Assembly (NCBI GenBank): GCA_964568875.1
Contig: CAZMSH010000019.1
Location: 1 to 64,000, forward strand
DNA length: 64,000 nucleotides
Direction of reading: 5' to 3'
From: SLNP01 sp964568875
GTDB lineage: Bacteria > Bacteroidota > Bacteroidia > Bacteroidales > VadinHA17
Shown: positions 6,869 to 15,375 of the stretch, piece by piece
How positions within the stretch are numbered: position 1 is the stretch's first letter
Layout of the letters: every line of letters starts with the position of its first letter
The notes under the pieces: generated by a model
Database searches by the model: none
The model's input: the letters and a program-made list of their open reading frames with translations, nothing else
What the model was told of the DNA's origin: nothing
Translations under genes and position numbers: made by a program

Positions 6869-8212
6869 GTGAGGATAACAGACAACCTTTCATACAGGAA
6901 GATATTTATTTTTTGGGCCCCCCTGGCCCTGACGTGGCTGATGATGGCGGCTGAACAGCCTTTTCTGGTGGCGGTGATCGCCCGACTCAGCGATGCCAAG
7001 TATAACCTCGCTGCCTTCGGTATAGCCTTCTCATTTGCCCTGATAATTGAGGCTCCCGTAATAATGCTTATGAGCGCTTCCACCGCGCTGGTAACAGACA
7101 GACATGCATACCGTAAGCTGAAGCGCTTTACTGATATCCTGAATTTGTCTGTTGTGGCAGTCCAGCTGATCTTACTTATCCCCCCGGTATTCGATTTTAT
7201 AGTGCAGGACCTGATGGGAGTGCCTGATAATGTATCGCGACTGACCTACATTTCTTTGATACTGTTGTTGCCGTGGGCACCGGCAATAGGATACAGGAGA
7301 TTCTACCAGGGGATTCTGATAAGAAACAACCTGACAGGCAGGGTTACCTACGGTACCGTAATACGGCTTTCTGTTATTGCTATAGCAGGTTATGGATTGT
7401 ATCTGACAGGAACAGCCGGCGCCTATGTCGGCGCAGCAACTCTTTCAATAGCTGTATTTCTGGAGGCTATAGCATCATGGCTGATGGCCAGAAGTACAAT
7501 AAGGAGAATTATTAATGACGGCGACTTTCCTGTTGAAGATCCCCGCAGCAACAGCCATGGCGAAAAGATAGGATACCGGTTTATTGCCAGGTTTTATACT
7601 CCGCTTGCACTGACATCGCTGCTGTCTCTGGGTGTAAATCCATTTGTGGTATTCTTCCTTGGCCGCAGTCACATGGCTGTTGAATCACTGGCAGTATTGC
7701 CGGTAGTCAACTCACTGGTCTTCATATTCAGAAGCATGGGCTTATCGTATCAGGAGGTGCTAATAGCCCTTGTCGGCGACCGTAAACAGAACTACCCCTC
7801 GCTTCGCAAGTTTGCAATTACAATGGGTCTTATAGTAACGGTTATTCCCGCAGTCATTGCATTTACACCGTTGGCAAATATCTGGTTCTTAAAGGTGTCG
7901 GGCCTGACGCCCGATCTTGCCGCTATCGCCTTCACACCACTTAAGCTTATGCTATTTCTCCCTGCATTGTCAGTGCTGCTGTCGTTCCAGCGGTCCACCC
8001 TGGTGATTACCGGAAAAACAAGGCCAATCTCAATCGCCACAGGAATTGAACTCCTGGTGATTATTGGTGTCCTGCTTATCTGTGTAATTCCGTTCGGCAT
8101 GATCGGAGCCACAGCCGCTGCCATTGCATACACAGTAGGCAAGTCGGCATCTAATCTCTACCTTGCACCAAAGCAATTATCCACTGTAAGAAGCTGGCGC
8201 CTAAGCCTTTAA
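6869..8212 (+). CDS. ANKH/MATE-like multi-pass membrane transporter
   Basis: A 447-aa protein with about twelve hydrophobic segments. It starts at GTG 6869 behind a GGGGA purine stretch. The N-terminal FWAPLALTWLMMAAEQPF and NLAAFGIAFSFALIIEAPVI resemble the corresponding helices of the ANKH (progressive ankylosis) family, and the C-terminal PFGMIGATAAAIAYTVGK also fits; ANKH belongs to the MATE/MOP-fold exporters. Vertebrate ANKH exports pyrophosphate, ATP or citrate, but the bacterial substrate is not known. The next gene, a radical SAM enzyme, starts 11 nt after the stop, so they are probably one operon. The family call rests on motif memory. Confidence 0.65.
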   Translation: MRITDNLSYRKIFIFWAPLALTWLMMAAEQPFLVAVIARLSDAKYNLAAFGIAFSFALIIEAPVIMLMSASTALVTDRHAYRKLKRFTDILNLSVVAVQLILLIPPVFDFIVQDLMGVPDNVSRLTYISLILLLPWAPAIGYRRFYQGILIRNNLTGRVTYGTVIRLSVIAIAGYGLYLTGTAGAYVGAATLSIAVFLEAIASWLMARSTIRRIINDGDFPVEDPRSNSHGEKIGYRFIARFYTPLALTSLLSLGVNPFVVFFLGRSHMAVESLAVLPVVNSLVFIFRSMGLSYQEVLIALVGDRKQNYPSLRKFAITMGLIVTVIPAVIAFTPLANIWFLKVSGLTPDLAAIAFTPLKLMLFLPALSVLLSFQRSTLVITGKTRPISIATGIELLVIIGVLLICVIPFGMIGATAAAIAYTVGKSASNLYLAPKQLSTVRSWRLSL

Positions 8213-8222
8213 AGCAACCCTC

Positions 8223-9359
8223 GTGAGTTTAATGGAACCTATGGAATATCAGGCGTTTATCAAACCGGTCGGAGCGAACTGCAATCTGCGCTGCAACTAC
8301 TGCTATTATAACTCTTCGGTAAAAGATATTGGCGGAACCGGCGGCGCCATAATGAGTGAAGAGGTTCTGGAGGCATATGTAAAACTGAATATTGCAGCTG
8401 CCGGCTCAGGTCCGGTATTCTTTGCATGGCACGGAGGCGAACCGACACTGGCTGGTATTGACTTTTATCGCAAAGCCGTGGAATTGCAAAAGAGATATCA
8501 ACCTGACGGGATTGAAATCATAAACGGAATACAGACAAACGGAACCCTGGTTGACGATGAGTGGTGCAGGTTTCTGGCTGAAAACAGGTTTGCCGTGGGC
8601 ATAAGCATTGACGGACAGGAAAACCTGCACAACAAAAACCGCAGAAGCCTCTCCGGCGAAGGTTCATTTGCTCCTGCTTCCGGTGGATTTCAAAGGCTTA
8701 AGGAATATGGACTTGAGCCTGAAATTCTATGTGTCGTCAGTTCCACAAATGCAGATTATCCTCTCGATGTCTACAGGTATTTCCGCGAACTGGGAGCAAG
8801 GTGGATGACCTTCCTGCCTCTGGTAATAAGAGACAATGATTCATATCACGGAGTGTTACCTCTATCAGTTGCCCCCCGCCGGTTTGGAGAATTCCTTTGT
8901 GCACTGTTCGATGAATGGGTTGAACACGATATAGGCTTGATAAAGATCCAGATAATCGAGGAAGCGACAAGGGTGGCCTTTAACCAGGAGCATACACTCT
9001 GCATCTTTAAAAAAGAATGCGGGGGTGTGCCGGTAATAGAGCTTAATGGTGATTTCTATTCATGCGACCATTATGTTAATGACGACCACCGCATTGGAAA
9101 TATAATGGAGACACCGCTTGAGGGTCTTCTCTGTAGTGACCGGCAGAGAGCATTCGGCAAGGCAAAATGGACAACCCTACCCAGGTACTGCCTTGAATGC
9201 GAGGTGCTCGATATGTGCAACGGCGAATGTCCGAAAAACAGGTTTATCACGGCCCCCTCAGGAGAACCCGGTCTCAATTACCTCTGTGAAGGCTACAGGC
9301 TGTTCTTCAATCACATGCGGCCCTTTGTGGATGCTGTCAGGTACGCCGGTAAACGGTAA
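8223..9359 (+). CDS. Radical SAM/SPASM protein of the anaerobic sulfatase-maturating enzyme type
   Basis: 378 aa. The CNLRCNYC motif near residue 20 provides the CxxxCxxC 4Fe-4S/SAM cluster, followed by FFAWHGGEPTLAG, GIQTNGTL and VGISIDG. The C-terminal half has the SPASM cysteines (FYSCDHYVNDD, YCLECEVLDMCNGECPKNR) that hold two further clusters. This arrangement is that of anSME, which oxidises a Cys or Ser of sulfatases to formylglycine. No sulfatase gene is present in this window, so the substrate may be elsewhere or different. Start taken at GTG 8223; ATG at 8232 is an alternative. It follows the ANKH-like transporter closely. Confidence 0.85.
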   Translation: MSLMEPMEYQAFIKPVGANCNLRCNYCYYNSSVKDIGGTGGAIMSEEVLEAYVKLNIAAAGSGPVFFAWHGGEPTLAGIDFYRKAVELQKRYQPDGIEIINGIQTNGTLVDDEWCRFLAENRFAVGISIDGQENLHNKNRRSLSGEGSFAPASGGFQRLKEYGLEPEILCVVSSTNADYPLDVYRYFRELGARWMTFLPLVIRDNDSYHGVLPLSVAPRRFGEFLCALFDEWVEHDIGLIKIQIIEEATRVAFNQEHTLCIFKKECGGVPVIELNGDFYSCDHYVNDDHRIGNIMETPLEGLLCSDRQRAFGKAKWTTLPRYCLECEVLDMCNGECPKNRFITAPSGEPGLNYLCEGYRLFFNHMRPFVDAVRYAGKR

Positions 9360-9391
9360 ACGGAACCGGGTCGCCGGGCGAGCTCACGACC
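9350..9391. repeat. Dispersed GC-rich intergenic repeat, copy A
   Basis: Holds GGTAAAC twice in tandem and, at 9374-9391, the inverse of the 18-mer GGTCGTGAGCTCGCCCGG. Related copies occur at 11301-11374 and 41600-41698. It overlaps the end of the radical SAM gene slightly. Confidence 0.6.
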
Positions 9392-9399
9392 ACATTCCT

Positions 9400-10251
9400 C
9401 TATTTAAGTTTATCCTTAAAGAAATTTACCGTACGTTCCCATGCAAGTTTGGCTGCCTCCTCGTTGTAGCGGCCCGGATTGGTATCGTTGTTGAAGGCAT
9501 GGCCGGTACCGGGATACATGAATATCTGATGTTCAATACCCGCCTTTTTCATTGCCTCCCTGAACCCTTCAATCCCGGCATTAATACGCTGATCGTTTTC
9601 AGCATAGTGCGCCATCACCGCAGCTTTTATTTTCGGAACATCTTCATCTGTGGGAACGCTGCCGTAATAGGGTACAGCAGCCTTTAATTCAGGAGCATTT
9701 ACAGCCACCTGGTTTGTCATGGCTCCTCCCCAGCAGAAACCGGTGCAGCCTACTTTGCCGTTTGAGAGCGGATGGGTCTGCAGGTATTTCACTGCAGCAA
9801 CGAAGTTTTTGGTATGTGTCTCTCCCGGAATCTCGCGCAGCATTGTCATTCCCTGGTTCTGGTCCTCAGGGGTTCCACCGAGAGGCGAATTGCCATCTGG
9901 TGCAAGAGCCAGGAACCCCTCCTTTGCCATTCGGCGGTTTACATCCTGAATATGAGGGACAAGTCCGCGATTCTCATGGATTACAATTACAGCGGGATAC
10001 TTCTTTTTCTCTTTTGGGTGCGACAGCAGTCCTTTCATCTCTCCGTCTTCCACAGGGTAGGTTATGAATTCGCTGATAATGTCGGCATCCTGCATAAGCT
10101 GGTCCGCAATATCACCCGCTCCTGAGGCCTGCAACAGGGAAAACGCTGCGGCAGTGCCGCCGGTCACCAGCACCAGCTTCTTCATGAACTCACGGCGGCC
10201 CAGGCTTCCGGTCCTGTAATCCGTGACTAATTTATCTACATTCATTTTCAT
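9400..10251 (-). CDS. Exported dienelactone hydrolase family protein
   Basis: 283 aa. The N-terminus has SLGRREFMKKLVL with a hydrophobic stretch, a twin-arginine-like signal, implying export of a folded enzyme. The alpha/beta-hydrolase domain shows the dienelactone-hydrolase nucleophile elbow GFCWGG (Cys in place of Ser), an acidic residue in HYAENDQR and the His in GTGHAFNN. These enzymes hydrolyse lactones or esters; the substrate is not evident. A second in-frame ATG lies 6 nt downstream of the chosen start. It is 13 nt downstream of the pirin gene on the same strand, so co-transcription is likely. Confidence 0.85.
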   Translation of the reverse strand: MKMNVDKLVTDYRTGSLGRREFMKKLVLVTGGTAAAFSLLQASGAGDIADQLMQDADIISEFITYPVEDGEMKGLLSHPKEKKKYPAVIVIHENRGLVPHIQDVNRRMAKEGFLALAPDGNSPLGGTPEDQNQGMTMLREIPGETHTKNFVAAVKYLQTHPLSNGKVGCTGFCWGGAMTNQVAVNAPELKAAVPYYGSVPTDEDVPKIKAAVMAHYAENDQRINAGIEGFREAMKKAGIEHQIFMYPGTGHAFNNDTNPGRYNEEAAKLAWERTVNFFKDKLK

Positions 10252-10263
10252 GGTATTATGGTT

Positions 10264-11286
10264 TTATTGGTTCTTGGTTTCTGTTCTTCCATCAGCATGT
10301 TTTGCAAATCTGCCTGCTGATCTGGGATGGACGTTGTCGTGGCGTGGCCAGGGCCATCCGCCGAATTGTGTTCTTCGGTAATCAGAAAACGCCTGCCTGA
10401 TCTCTTCATCGGTGTTCATAACGAATGGTCCATATTGTACCACCGGTTCTCCGATCGGTATAGCCTGAAGTACCAGCATTTCACTTTCGGAGGTTCCGTT
10501 AACAACTTCCTGTGGTATGTCGCACCTCAGCCGCAGTGACACGGAATTTGAAAGTCTGGTTCCCGCAATGGATATATTATTGCCCCTGAAAAAATATACG
10601 GTGCGTTGCACTCTGGCTGGTGCAGCCGGCATTGTCCATTCCGCCCCTGGTTCCATCTTAACTGTCCAGATACCTACTTCGTTAGAGGCATCAGCAGCCC
10701 AGGAGTCGGGTGCTGGGGGAGGTGCCGTGACACCGTCTATGCTTCCGGCGACTATTTTTATTGTGGTTGTTTTGCCATGGTTGTCAGTGGCTTTGACTTC
10801 AGGTATTGTCTCACCCCACAGCATTGCAAAGTGCGGATTGACCATCTTGTTGCGGCGCGGCAGATTAAGCCATACCTGAAAGAGTTCGACATGGTTATCA
10901 CTGTCGCTGTTTACCAGTGGAAACATTTCGCAGTGCTGTATGCCTCCTCCGGCAGTCATCCACTGCACGTCACCATTCCCGTAGCGGCCTGCAGCACCAA
11001 GAGAATCGCTGTGATCGACGAAACCGCTCCTGACTATGGTAACTGTCTCAAAGCCGCGGTGAGGATGAACCGGGAAGCCCGGCACCTTATCACCATGGTA
11101 CATTCGCCAGCCGTCTTTCACCGTAAAGTCGCTGCCTATATTGCGACCCCGCAGGAGGGCAGGGTCCGGACCCATTTCATCGTTACCCCTGGGGTAGAAA
11201 TCGTTGTGATGGACACAGAAAATAAACGGGTCGTAGGTGTCCCAGTAGAATCCAAGGCTTCGGATGGATGTGATGTTTTCTTTCAT
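10264..11286 (-). CDS. Pirin family protein
   Basis: A 340-aa bicupin protein. The N-terminal cupin has PHRGFETVTIVRSGF, SLGAAGRYGNGDVQWMTAGG and QHCEMFP, the metal-binding His/His/His/Glu set typical of pirins; the C-terminal half carries the second cupin and ends in a long basic tail. Bacterial pirins are proposed quercetinases or redox-sensitive partners of metabolic enzymes; the function here is not known. It shares a minus-strand run with the flavodoxin-like gene upstream and the dienelactone hydrolase downstream. Confidence 0.88.
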   Translation of the reverse strand: MKENITSIRSLGFYWDTYDPFIFCVHHNDFYPRGNDEMGPDPALLRGRNIGSDFTVKDGWRMYHGDKVPGFPVHPHRGFETVTIVRSGFVDHSDSLGAAGRYGNGDVQWMTAGGGIQHCEMFPLVNSDSDNHVELFQVWLNLPRRNKMVNPHFAMLWGETIPEVKATDNHGKTTTIKIVAGSIDGVTAPPPAPDSWAADASNEVGIWTVKMEPGAEWTMPAAPARVQRTVYFFRGNNISIAGTRLSNSVSLRLRCDIPQEVVNGTSESEMLVLQAIPIGEPVVQYGPFVMNTDEEIRQAFSDYRRTQFGGWPWPRHDNVHPRSAGRFAKHADGRTETKNQ

Positions 11287-11300
11287 TTTTTACTCCCTTC

Positions 11301-11374
11301 GGTCGTGAACTCGCCCGGCAAGCAGGGCTCGGTTCAGGTTTGCTATCATTTGGTCGCGAGCTTGCTTCGCTCGG
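11301..11374. repeat. Dispersed GC-rich intergenic repeat, copy B (two units)
   Basis: GGTCGTGAACTCGCCCGG at 11301-11318 and the related GGTCGCGAGCTTGCTTCG plus CTCGG at 11352-11374. The sequence just left of the first unit (TACTCCCTTC) is shared with the copy at 41600. Each unit is followed by a CTCGGTTCAGG-like word. It fills the gap between pirin and flavodoxin genes. Confidence 0.7.
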
Positions 11375-11389
11375 TTCAGGTATCGGGAT

Positions 11390-11863
11390 TTAAGCATGGC
11401 AGGCGAGTTTTGCCCAGGCAGTTGCCCTGGCGGCCTCTCCATCTTTTAACTGACCTTCATTGGCTTCAACAAAGAATCCCTCAGGAGGCAGTACAAGAAT
11501 ACCTCCCTTCTTTCTGAGTTTTTCAGCTATCGGGTTGGCGGCATAGCCGCCGGTATCGGAAAGGAATCGCATAAATTTCTTTCTCGTATCCTCTGCAGCT
11601 ATCCTGGTATCAAATGCTGCAACCGCAATATCGGTTATTGCACTTTCAGGTATTGAATCAAGGAACCTTACTATAGCGGGTGTCGGCTTATAGCTTAGTG
11701 TAGGAGAACCTACAATCAGAAGCGACAGTCCTGAGAGTCTTTCCGGATCAGCATTACTGACATGCAGAACCTCAGCACTGCACTTTTCAATACCAAGGGC
11801 AATTGCCCGGGCCAGTTTCTCTGTATCGCCGGAAACAGTATCGTATACAATCAATGCCTTCAT
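11390..11863 (-). CDS. Flavodoxin-like protein
   Basis: 157 aa, beginning MKALIVYDTVSGDTEKLARAI, the FMN-phosphate loop pattern T/S-x-S/T-G-x-T of flavodoxins, followed by the SLLIVGSPTLSY segment and AAFDTRIAA. Length fits a short-chain flavodoxin, an electron carrier in the cytoplasm. A partner enzyme is not obvious; the pirin downstream is the nearest co-directional gene but is separated by a repeat island. Confidence 0.8.
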   Translation of the reverse strand: MKALIVYDTVSGDTEKLARAIALGIEKCSAEVLHVSNADPERLSGLSLLIVGSPTLSYKPTPAIVRFLDSIPESAITDIAVAAFDTRIAAEDTRKKFMRFLSDTGGYAANPIAEKLRKKGGILVLPPEGFFVEANEGQLKDGEAARATAWAKLACHA

Positions 11864-12110
11864 ATCACTCCTGCAATTAAAGATTCACCAAAATCTACCG
11901 GTCCCTGCCATATCTGATTCAAGGCACAGGAGCAATTAACAGTTATAAAGATAAACAAAGTAACCTGAAAACCAAGTTGTCTACATGTCTAATAAGACTG
12001 ACAAATCAACCTCATGCTTATATGATCTTATTTTATCTGGCAGATTTATTATTGAACCGGCATATAATTGACATGCTGATTTATTCTATTTTTGTCACAG
12101 ATTTACTCTG

Positions 12111-12947
12111 ATGAAAGCCCGTAACCTGATACTGATACTACTGCTGTTGATAGCAACAATCATAATATGGTTATTGGTACGTGAAAACCCGCAAACGGTT
12201 TCAACCTTTATCGCATCAAAGAGCACTGACACTCCCGAACCACCTCTTCTTCTGCAGATTGAATCAGTCAGTGATGCTTATCCTGCAATTCAGCAAGGCG
12301 ATACCATATACACCCACACCGGTTTTCACCTGCTCTATAATGAACAGTACGAGCAGGCATCGTGGGTAGCATATATACTGACCCGCGAAAAGGTTCTGGC
12401 CGGAACCGAAAGCCGAACGGAAAACTTCCGATCTGATACTGCAATAGTAACGGGCTCAGCAACGCCGGGGGATTATCTGCGCAGTGGCTATGACCGTGGT
12501 CATCTTGCTCCGGCAGCTGATATGAAATGGTCTTCCGCTGCCATGAGCGAGTCATTCCTGATGAGCAACATGAGTCCGCAGACACCGGGATTCAACAGGG
12601 GTGTGTGGAGCAGACTTGAGAATAAAGTGCGCGACTGGGCACTGGAAAATGACAGCATTCTGGTAATTACCGGTCCTGTTTTTTACGGTATAGAAGAGTA
12701 TATAGGAGAGAACCTGGTCGGCGTTCCGAAATACTACTTTAAAGTAATTGCAGATATTTCACCCCCCGACTTTAAGGTTATCTCCTTCCTCCTTGAAAAC
12801 AGCAGCAGCAGGGAAGACCTTATCTCTTTTTCAGTAAGCATAGACTCTCTTGAGACAATAACAGGATATGATTTTTTTGCAGCACATCCTGACCAGGATA
12901 TGATCGATAAGATGGAGGCAAGGATCAATACCAGTGGCTGGTTTTGA
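12111..12947 (+). CDS. Exported DNA/RNA non-specific endonuclease (NUC1 type)
   Basis: 278 aa. An N-terminal membrane anchor or uncleaved signal (residues 5-25, LILILLLLIATIIIWLLV) precedes a beta-beta-alpha-metal nuclease domain. The active-site motif DRGHLAPAADM lies at about residues 128-138, with His as general base, and a downstream NMSPQTPGFNRGVWSRLE carries the metal-binding Asn. Such enzymes cut single- and double-stranded DNA and RNA outside the cytoplasm, probably for nutrient recovery or defence. A TATTTTTG element at 12087-12094 is a possible promoter box. It stands alone, followed by an unrelated reductase. Confidence 0.88.
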   Translation: MKARNLILILLLLIATIIIWLLVRENPQTVSTFIASKSTDTPEPPLLLQIESVSDAYPAIQQGDTIYTHTGFHLLYNEQYEQASWVAYILTREKVLAGTESRTENFRSDTAIVTGSATPGDYLRSGYDRGHLAPAADMKWSSAAMSESFLMSNMSPQTPGFNRGVWSRLENKVRDWALENDSILVITGPVFYGIEEYIGENLVGVPKYYFKVIADISPPDFKVISFLLENSSSREDLISFSVSIDSLETITGYDFFAAHPDQDMIDKMEARINTSGWF

Positions 12948-13042
12948 ACCTTTACAGACCGTCGTTGTTTAACGTTTGCACTATCAACCTTACAAGAGGT
13001 TGTTTCCCGGAAAATGTATATATTTACTGAAAATCAAATAAT

Positions 13043-14068
13043 ATGGGAAAGATAAGGAACGAATCAAGAAGAGAATTTCTTCAGAAGCTGATAGCCTCTA
13101 CGGCTGTCATAGGGCTTGCCCCGTACCTCACCTCATGTGCCGGCGGCGGTGGAACGCTTAAGGCAGGTAAAATGCCATTGCGCCCCCTGGGAAAGACAGG
13201 CCACATGGTAAGCCTCTTCAGCCTTGGCGGACAGGCTTCACTTGAGATACCAGGCAAGGAGGATATCTCATTTCAGATTATTAACAGGGCTATTGATCTT
13301 GGCATTAACTATATTGATACGGCTGCGGCCTATGGCAGGGCTGTTGAAGGAGTATCACGCCAGGAGGCTATGGGAACCAGTGAACGCAATCTCGGCCGCG
13401 TCCTCAAGGACAGGCGAAATGAAGTCTTTCTGGCTTCAAAAACACACGACCGTACCTATGACGGCTCGATGAGACTGCTCGAACAGTCACTGAAAAACCT
13501 TCAGACCGATCACCTTGACCTCTGGCAGATTCATAATGTAAGGATGTCGGAGATAGATAATCTCGATCGCATCTTTGCTGACGACGGGGTTCTTAAGGCC
13601 ATGCTGAAAGCCAGGGATGAGAAGATCATCAAATATATCGGATATACCGGGCACGAGGGACCTGACGTGCTGAACGAACTCAACAGCCGCTTCGAGTTTG
13701 ATAATGTACTTGTGGCTATCAACGCTGCCGATAAGCATCACGACCCCTTTATTGAAAAGTTTCTGCCCAATGTTGTGGAAGACAACCTGGGTATTGTGGG
13801 TATGAAGATACCTGCCAGAGACAGGATATTCGCAAATGGAGGTATTATAACAATGAAAGAGGCCATGGAGTATGTTCTGACCCTGCCTGTAAGTACTGTC
13901 ATTGTTGGTATCGATACTCTTGAAGAGCTGGAGGAGAACGTTGAGATAGCCAAAAACTTCAGTCCGCTGTCGGCCGATCAGATGCTGGCAATCGAAGAGA
14001 AAACGCGGCCACATTATGAGGATCTTCTCTTTTTCAAGAACCTGTCATCCTGGCCAACAGACTGGTAG
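13043..14068 (+). CDS. Exported aldo/keto reductase
   Basis: 341 aa. The N-terminus RREFLQKLIASTAVIGL is a twin-arginine signal, followed by a lipobox-like LTSC, so the enzyme is probably folded before export and may be lipid-anchored. The aldo/keto reductase barrel shows YIDTAAAYG (catalytic Asp and Tyr), FLASKTHD (Lys) and LWQIHNV (His). The reductase family uses NADPH; exported members are seen in Bacteroidota, but their cofactor supply is unclear. The C-terminus ends without an extra ferredoxin domain. Single gene. Confidence 0.88.
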   Translation: MGKIRNESRREFLQKLIASTAVIGLAPYLTSCAGGGGTLKAGKMPLRPLGKTGHMVSLFSLGGQASLEIPGKEDISFQIINRAIDLGINYIDTAAAYGRAVEGVSRQEAMGTSERNLGRVLKDRRNEVFLASKTHDRTYDGSMRLLEQSLKNLQTDHLDLWQIHNVRMSEIDNLDRIFADDGVLKAMLKARDEKIIKYIGYTGHEGPDVLNELNSRFEFDNVLVAINAADKHHDPFIEKFLPNVVEDNLGIVGMKIPARDRIFANGGIITMKEAMEYVLTLPVSTVIVGIDTLEELEENVEIAKNFSPLSADQMLAIEEKTRPHYEDLLFFKNLSSWPTDW

Positions 14069-14140
14069 AGGATTTTTTTTCCAAAGAGGAAGATTACAAA
14101 GCAGCTGAAAGATTAGCCGCCTTGCCGGCAGTGAATATGA

Positions 14141-14338
14141 TTAATGTCTGCCTGTGCGGATTACCCTGATTACAGATTCGGCTTCTTCAAATGAGACGCC
14201 TGTCTCTACTATCTTGTGGCATCTGCTGCAGATGACGCCGTACAGCTTGTTGCCATTCCTGGTAATCTTACTGTCAACTATCTTCAGTTTGTGCCTCGAA
14301 GGCACAGAAATAATCTGTTCCAGACTCAGAAACTTCAT
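14141..14338 (-). CDS. Small protein with a CxxC motif, function unknown
   Basis: From ATG 14338 the product is 65 aa: basic and hydrophilic, with YGVICSRCHKIVETGVSFEE, where the CSRC pair may bind zinc. An AAAGAGAT stretch about ten bases before this ATG is a plausible ribosome site. An upstream in-frame ATG at 14413 would add 25 residues and would still begin after the EamA gene's stop, so either start is possible. It reads in the same direction as the EamA gene and could be the last gene of that unit. The codon pattern is convincing only in the 65-aa part. Confidence 0.5.
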   Translation of the reverse strand: MKFLSLEQIISVPSRHKLKIVDSKITRNGNKLYGVICSRCHKIVETGVSFEEAESVIRVIRTGRH

Positions 14339-14427
14339 CAGGGCGTGATCTCTTTTATCTTGTTTCTTCGATTCAACGGTGATCCAAAAATAATAAAAAT
14401 AATATTCAAACATTCTGCCGGCGCTGA

Positions 14428-15360
14428 TTAACAGGCTTGTTTCTGGTGGCTGCAGCGGTAAAACAGTATCAGCGAAGCGGTAATTACAACCATGCCTGTG
14501 ATTGTCAGCCACTGAGGCCTCTCTCCTTCAATGAGAAGCCAGCTTATTATAGCACCAAACACCGGAATGATAAACTTGTAGAAATTCAGGTCTGATACTT
14601 TTACACCAGGCCTTTGCAACAGAATATACCATATTGTGAAAGCCACAGACGACATAAAGCTGAGCCACCCCAGTGATATCCAGTATGTTACCGCACCTTC
14701 CCCGCGAGGGTATATGAAGGGAGGTTCGGTAAGCAGCGACAGCAGCCATATCAGTAATCCTCCTGCAAGCAGGGAGAATGAACTCAGTACGAATGGATTG
14801 ATACCTTTTCCCTTTTTGGAAACCACTACGTTACTGATGGCGCTGCAGGTATTTGCTCCAAGTATCATAATTACTCCGAGCAATTCGCCGGCTGTTCCCA
14901 GTTTAAGTCCCTGACGGCCCAGGCTTACGAGAATGACACCGCTGATACCTATTATTATGATAGAAACCTTACGCAGGTTAAGAGTCTCTTCTTTGATCAT
15001 CAATGCAGCTGTCAATGCAATAATAAGAGGTTGTGACCCAATTACAATAGCACCTATTGCTCCGGGAACCAGATCCATCCCCTTGTAGAAAAGAATATAA
15101 TTGAGTACCGTCTGGAACATCGTCACGAGCATTATTATTCTGATATTGCCCCTGATAATGCTTATGTAGGCAGACGGTCGTACCGTAAAAGGAAGTATCA
15201 GCAACCCGGATATCACAAATCTGACACCCGCAAAATGCAGTGGCGTTGAGAACTCCAGTCCTATTTTAATACCCGGCGCGGCTGTTGACCATAGGAGGCA
15301 TGCTATTATCGCCCAGAAAACAGTGTTGGTACGATTATCCACGATGAAAAATTTCCGCAA
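14428..15360 (-). CDS. EamA/DMT family transporter
   Basis: 310 aa with ten hydrophobic segments arranged as two EamA repeats (about residues 13-145 and 160-300). Typical features are LLWSTAAPGIKIGLEFSTPLH near the start, IVIGSQPLIIALTAALMIKE at the end of the first repeat and FIIPVFGAIISWLLIEGE in the second. Family members export amino acids or other small metabolites. The start lies 16 nt downstream of the S9 peptidase stop on the same strand, so they may share a transcript. Confidence 0.85.
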   Translation of the reverse strand: MRKFFIVDNRTNTVFWAIIACLLWSTAAPGIKIGLEFSTPLHFAGVRFVISGLLILPFTVRPSAYISIIRGNIRIIMLVTMFQTVLNYILFYKGMDLVPGAIGAIVIGSQPLIIALTAALMIKEETLNLRKVSIIIIGISGVILVSLGRQGLKLGTAGELLGVIMILGANTCSAISNVVVSKKGKGINPFVLSSFSLLAGGLLIWLLSLLTEPPFIYPRGEGAVTYWISLGWLSFMSSVAFTIWYILLQRPGVKVSDLNFYKFIIPVFGAIISWLLIEGERPQWLTITGMVVITASLILFYRCSHQKQAC

Positions 15361-15375
15361 AGATGGAGGAAATTT

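Noticed and set aside
5902..9359. RiPP idea: the four-Cys peptide modified by the nearby radical SAM enzyme
   Set aside because: The peptide lacks the Cys/Ser-x-Pro/Ala-x-Arg motif used by anSMEs, is on the opposite strand, and is separated by a different promoter; kept only as a remote possibility.
10606..11517. Long plus-strand open frame (303 codons) opposite pirin and flavodoxin genes
   Set aside because: It spans two clear minus-strand genes and the repeat island between them; no domain recognisable.
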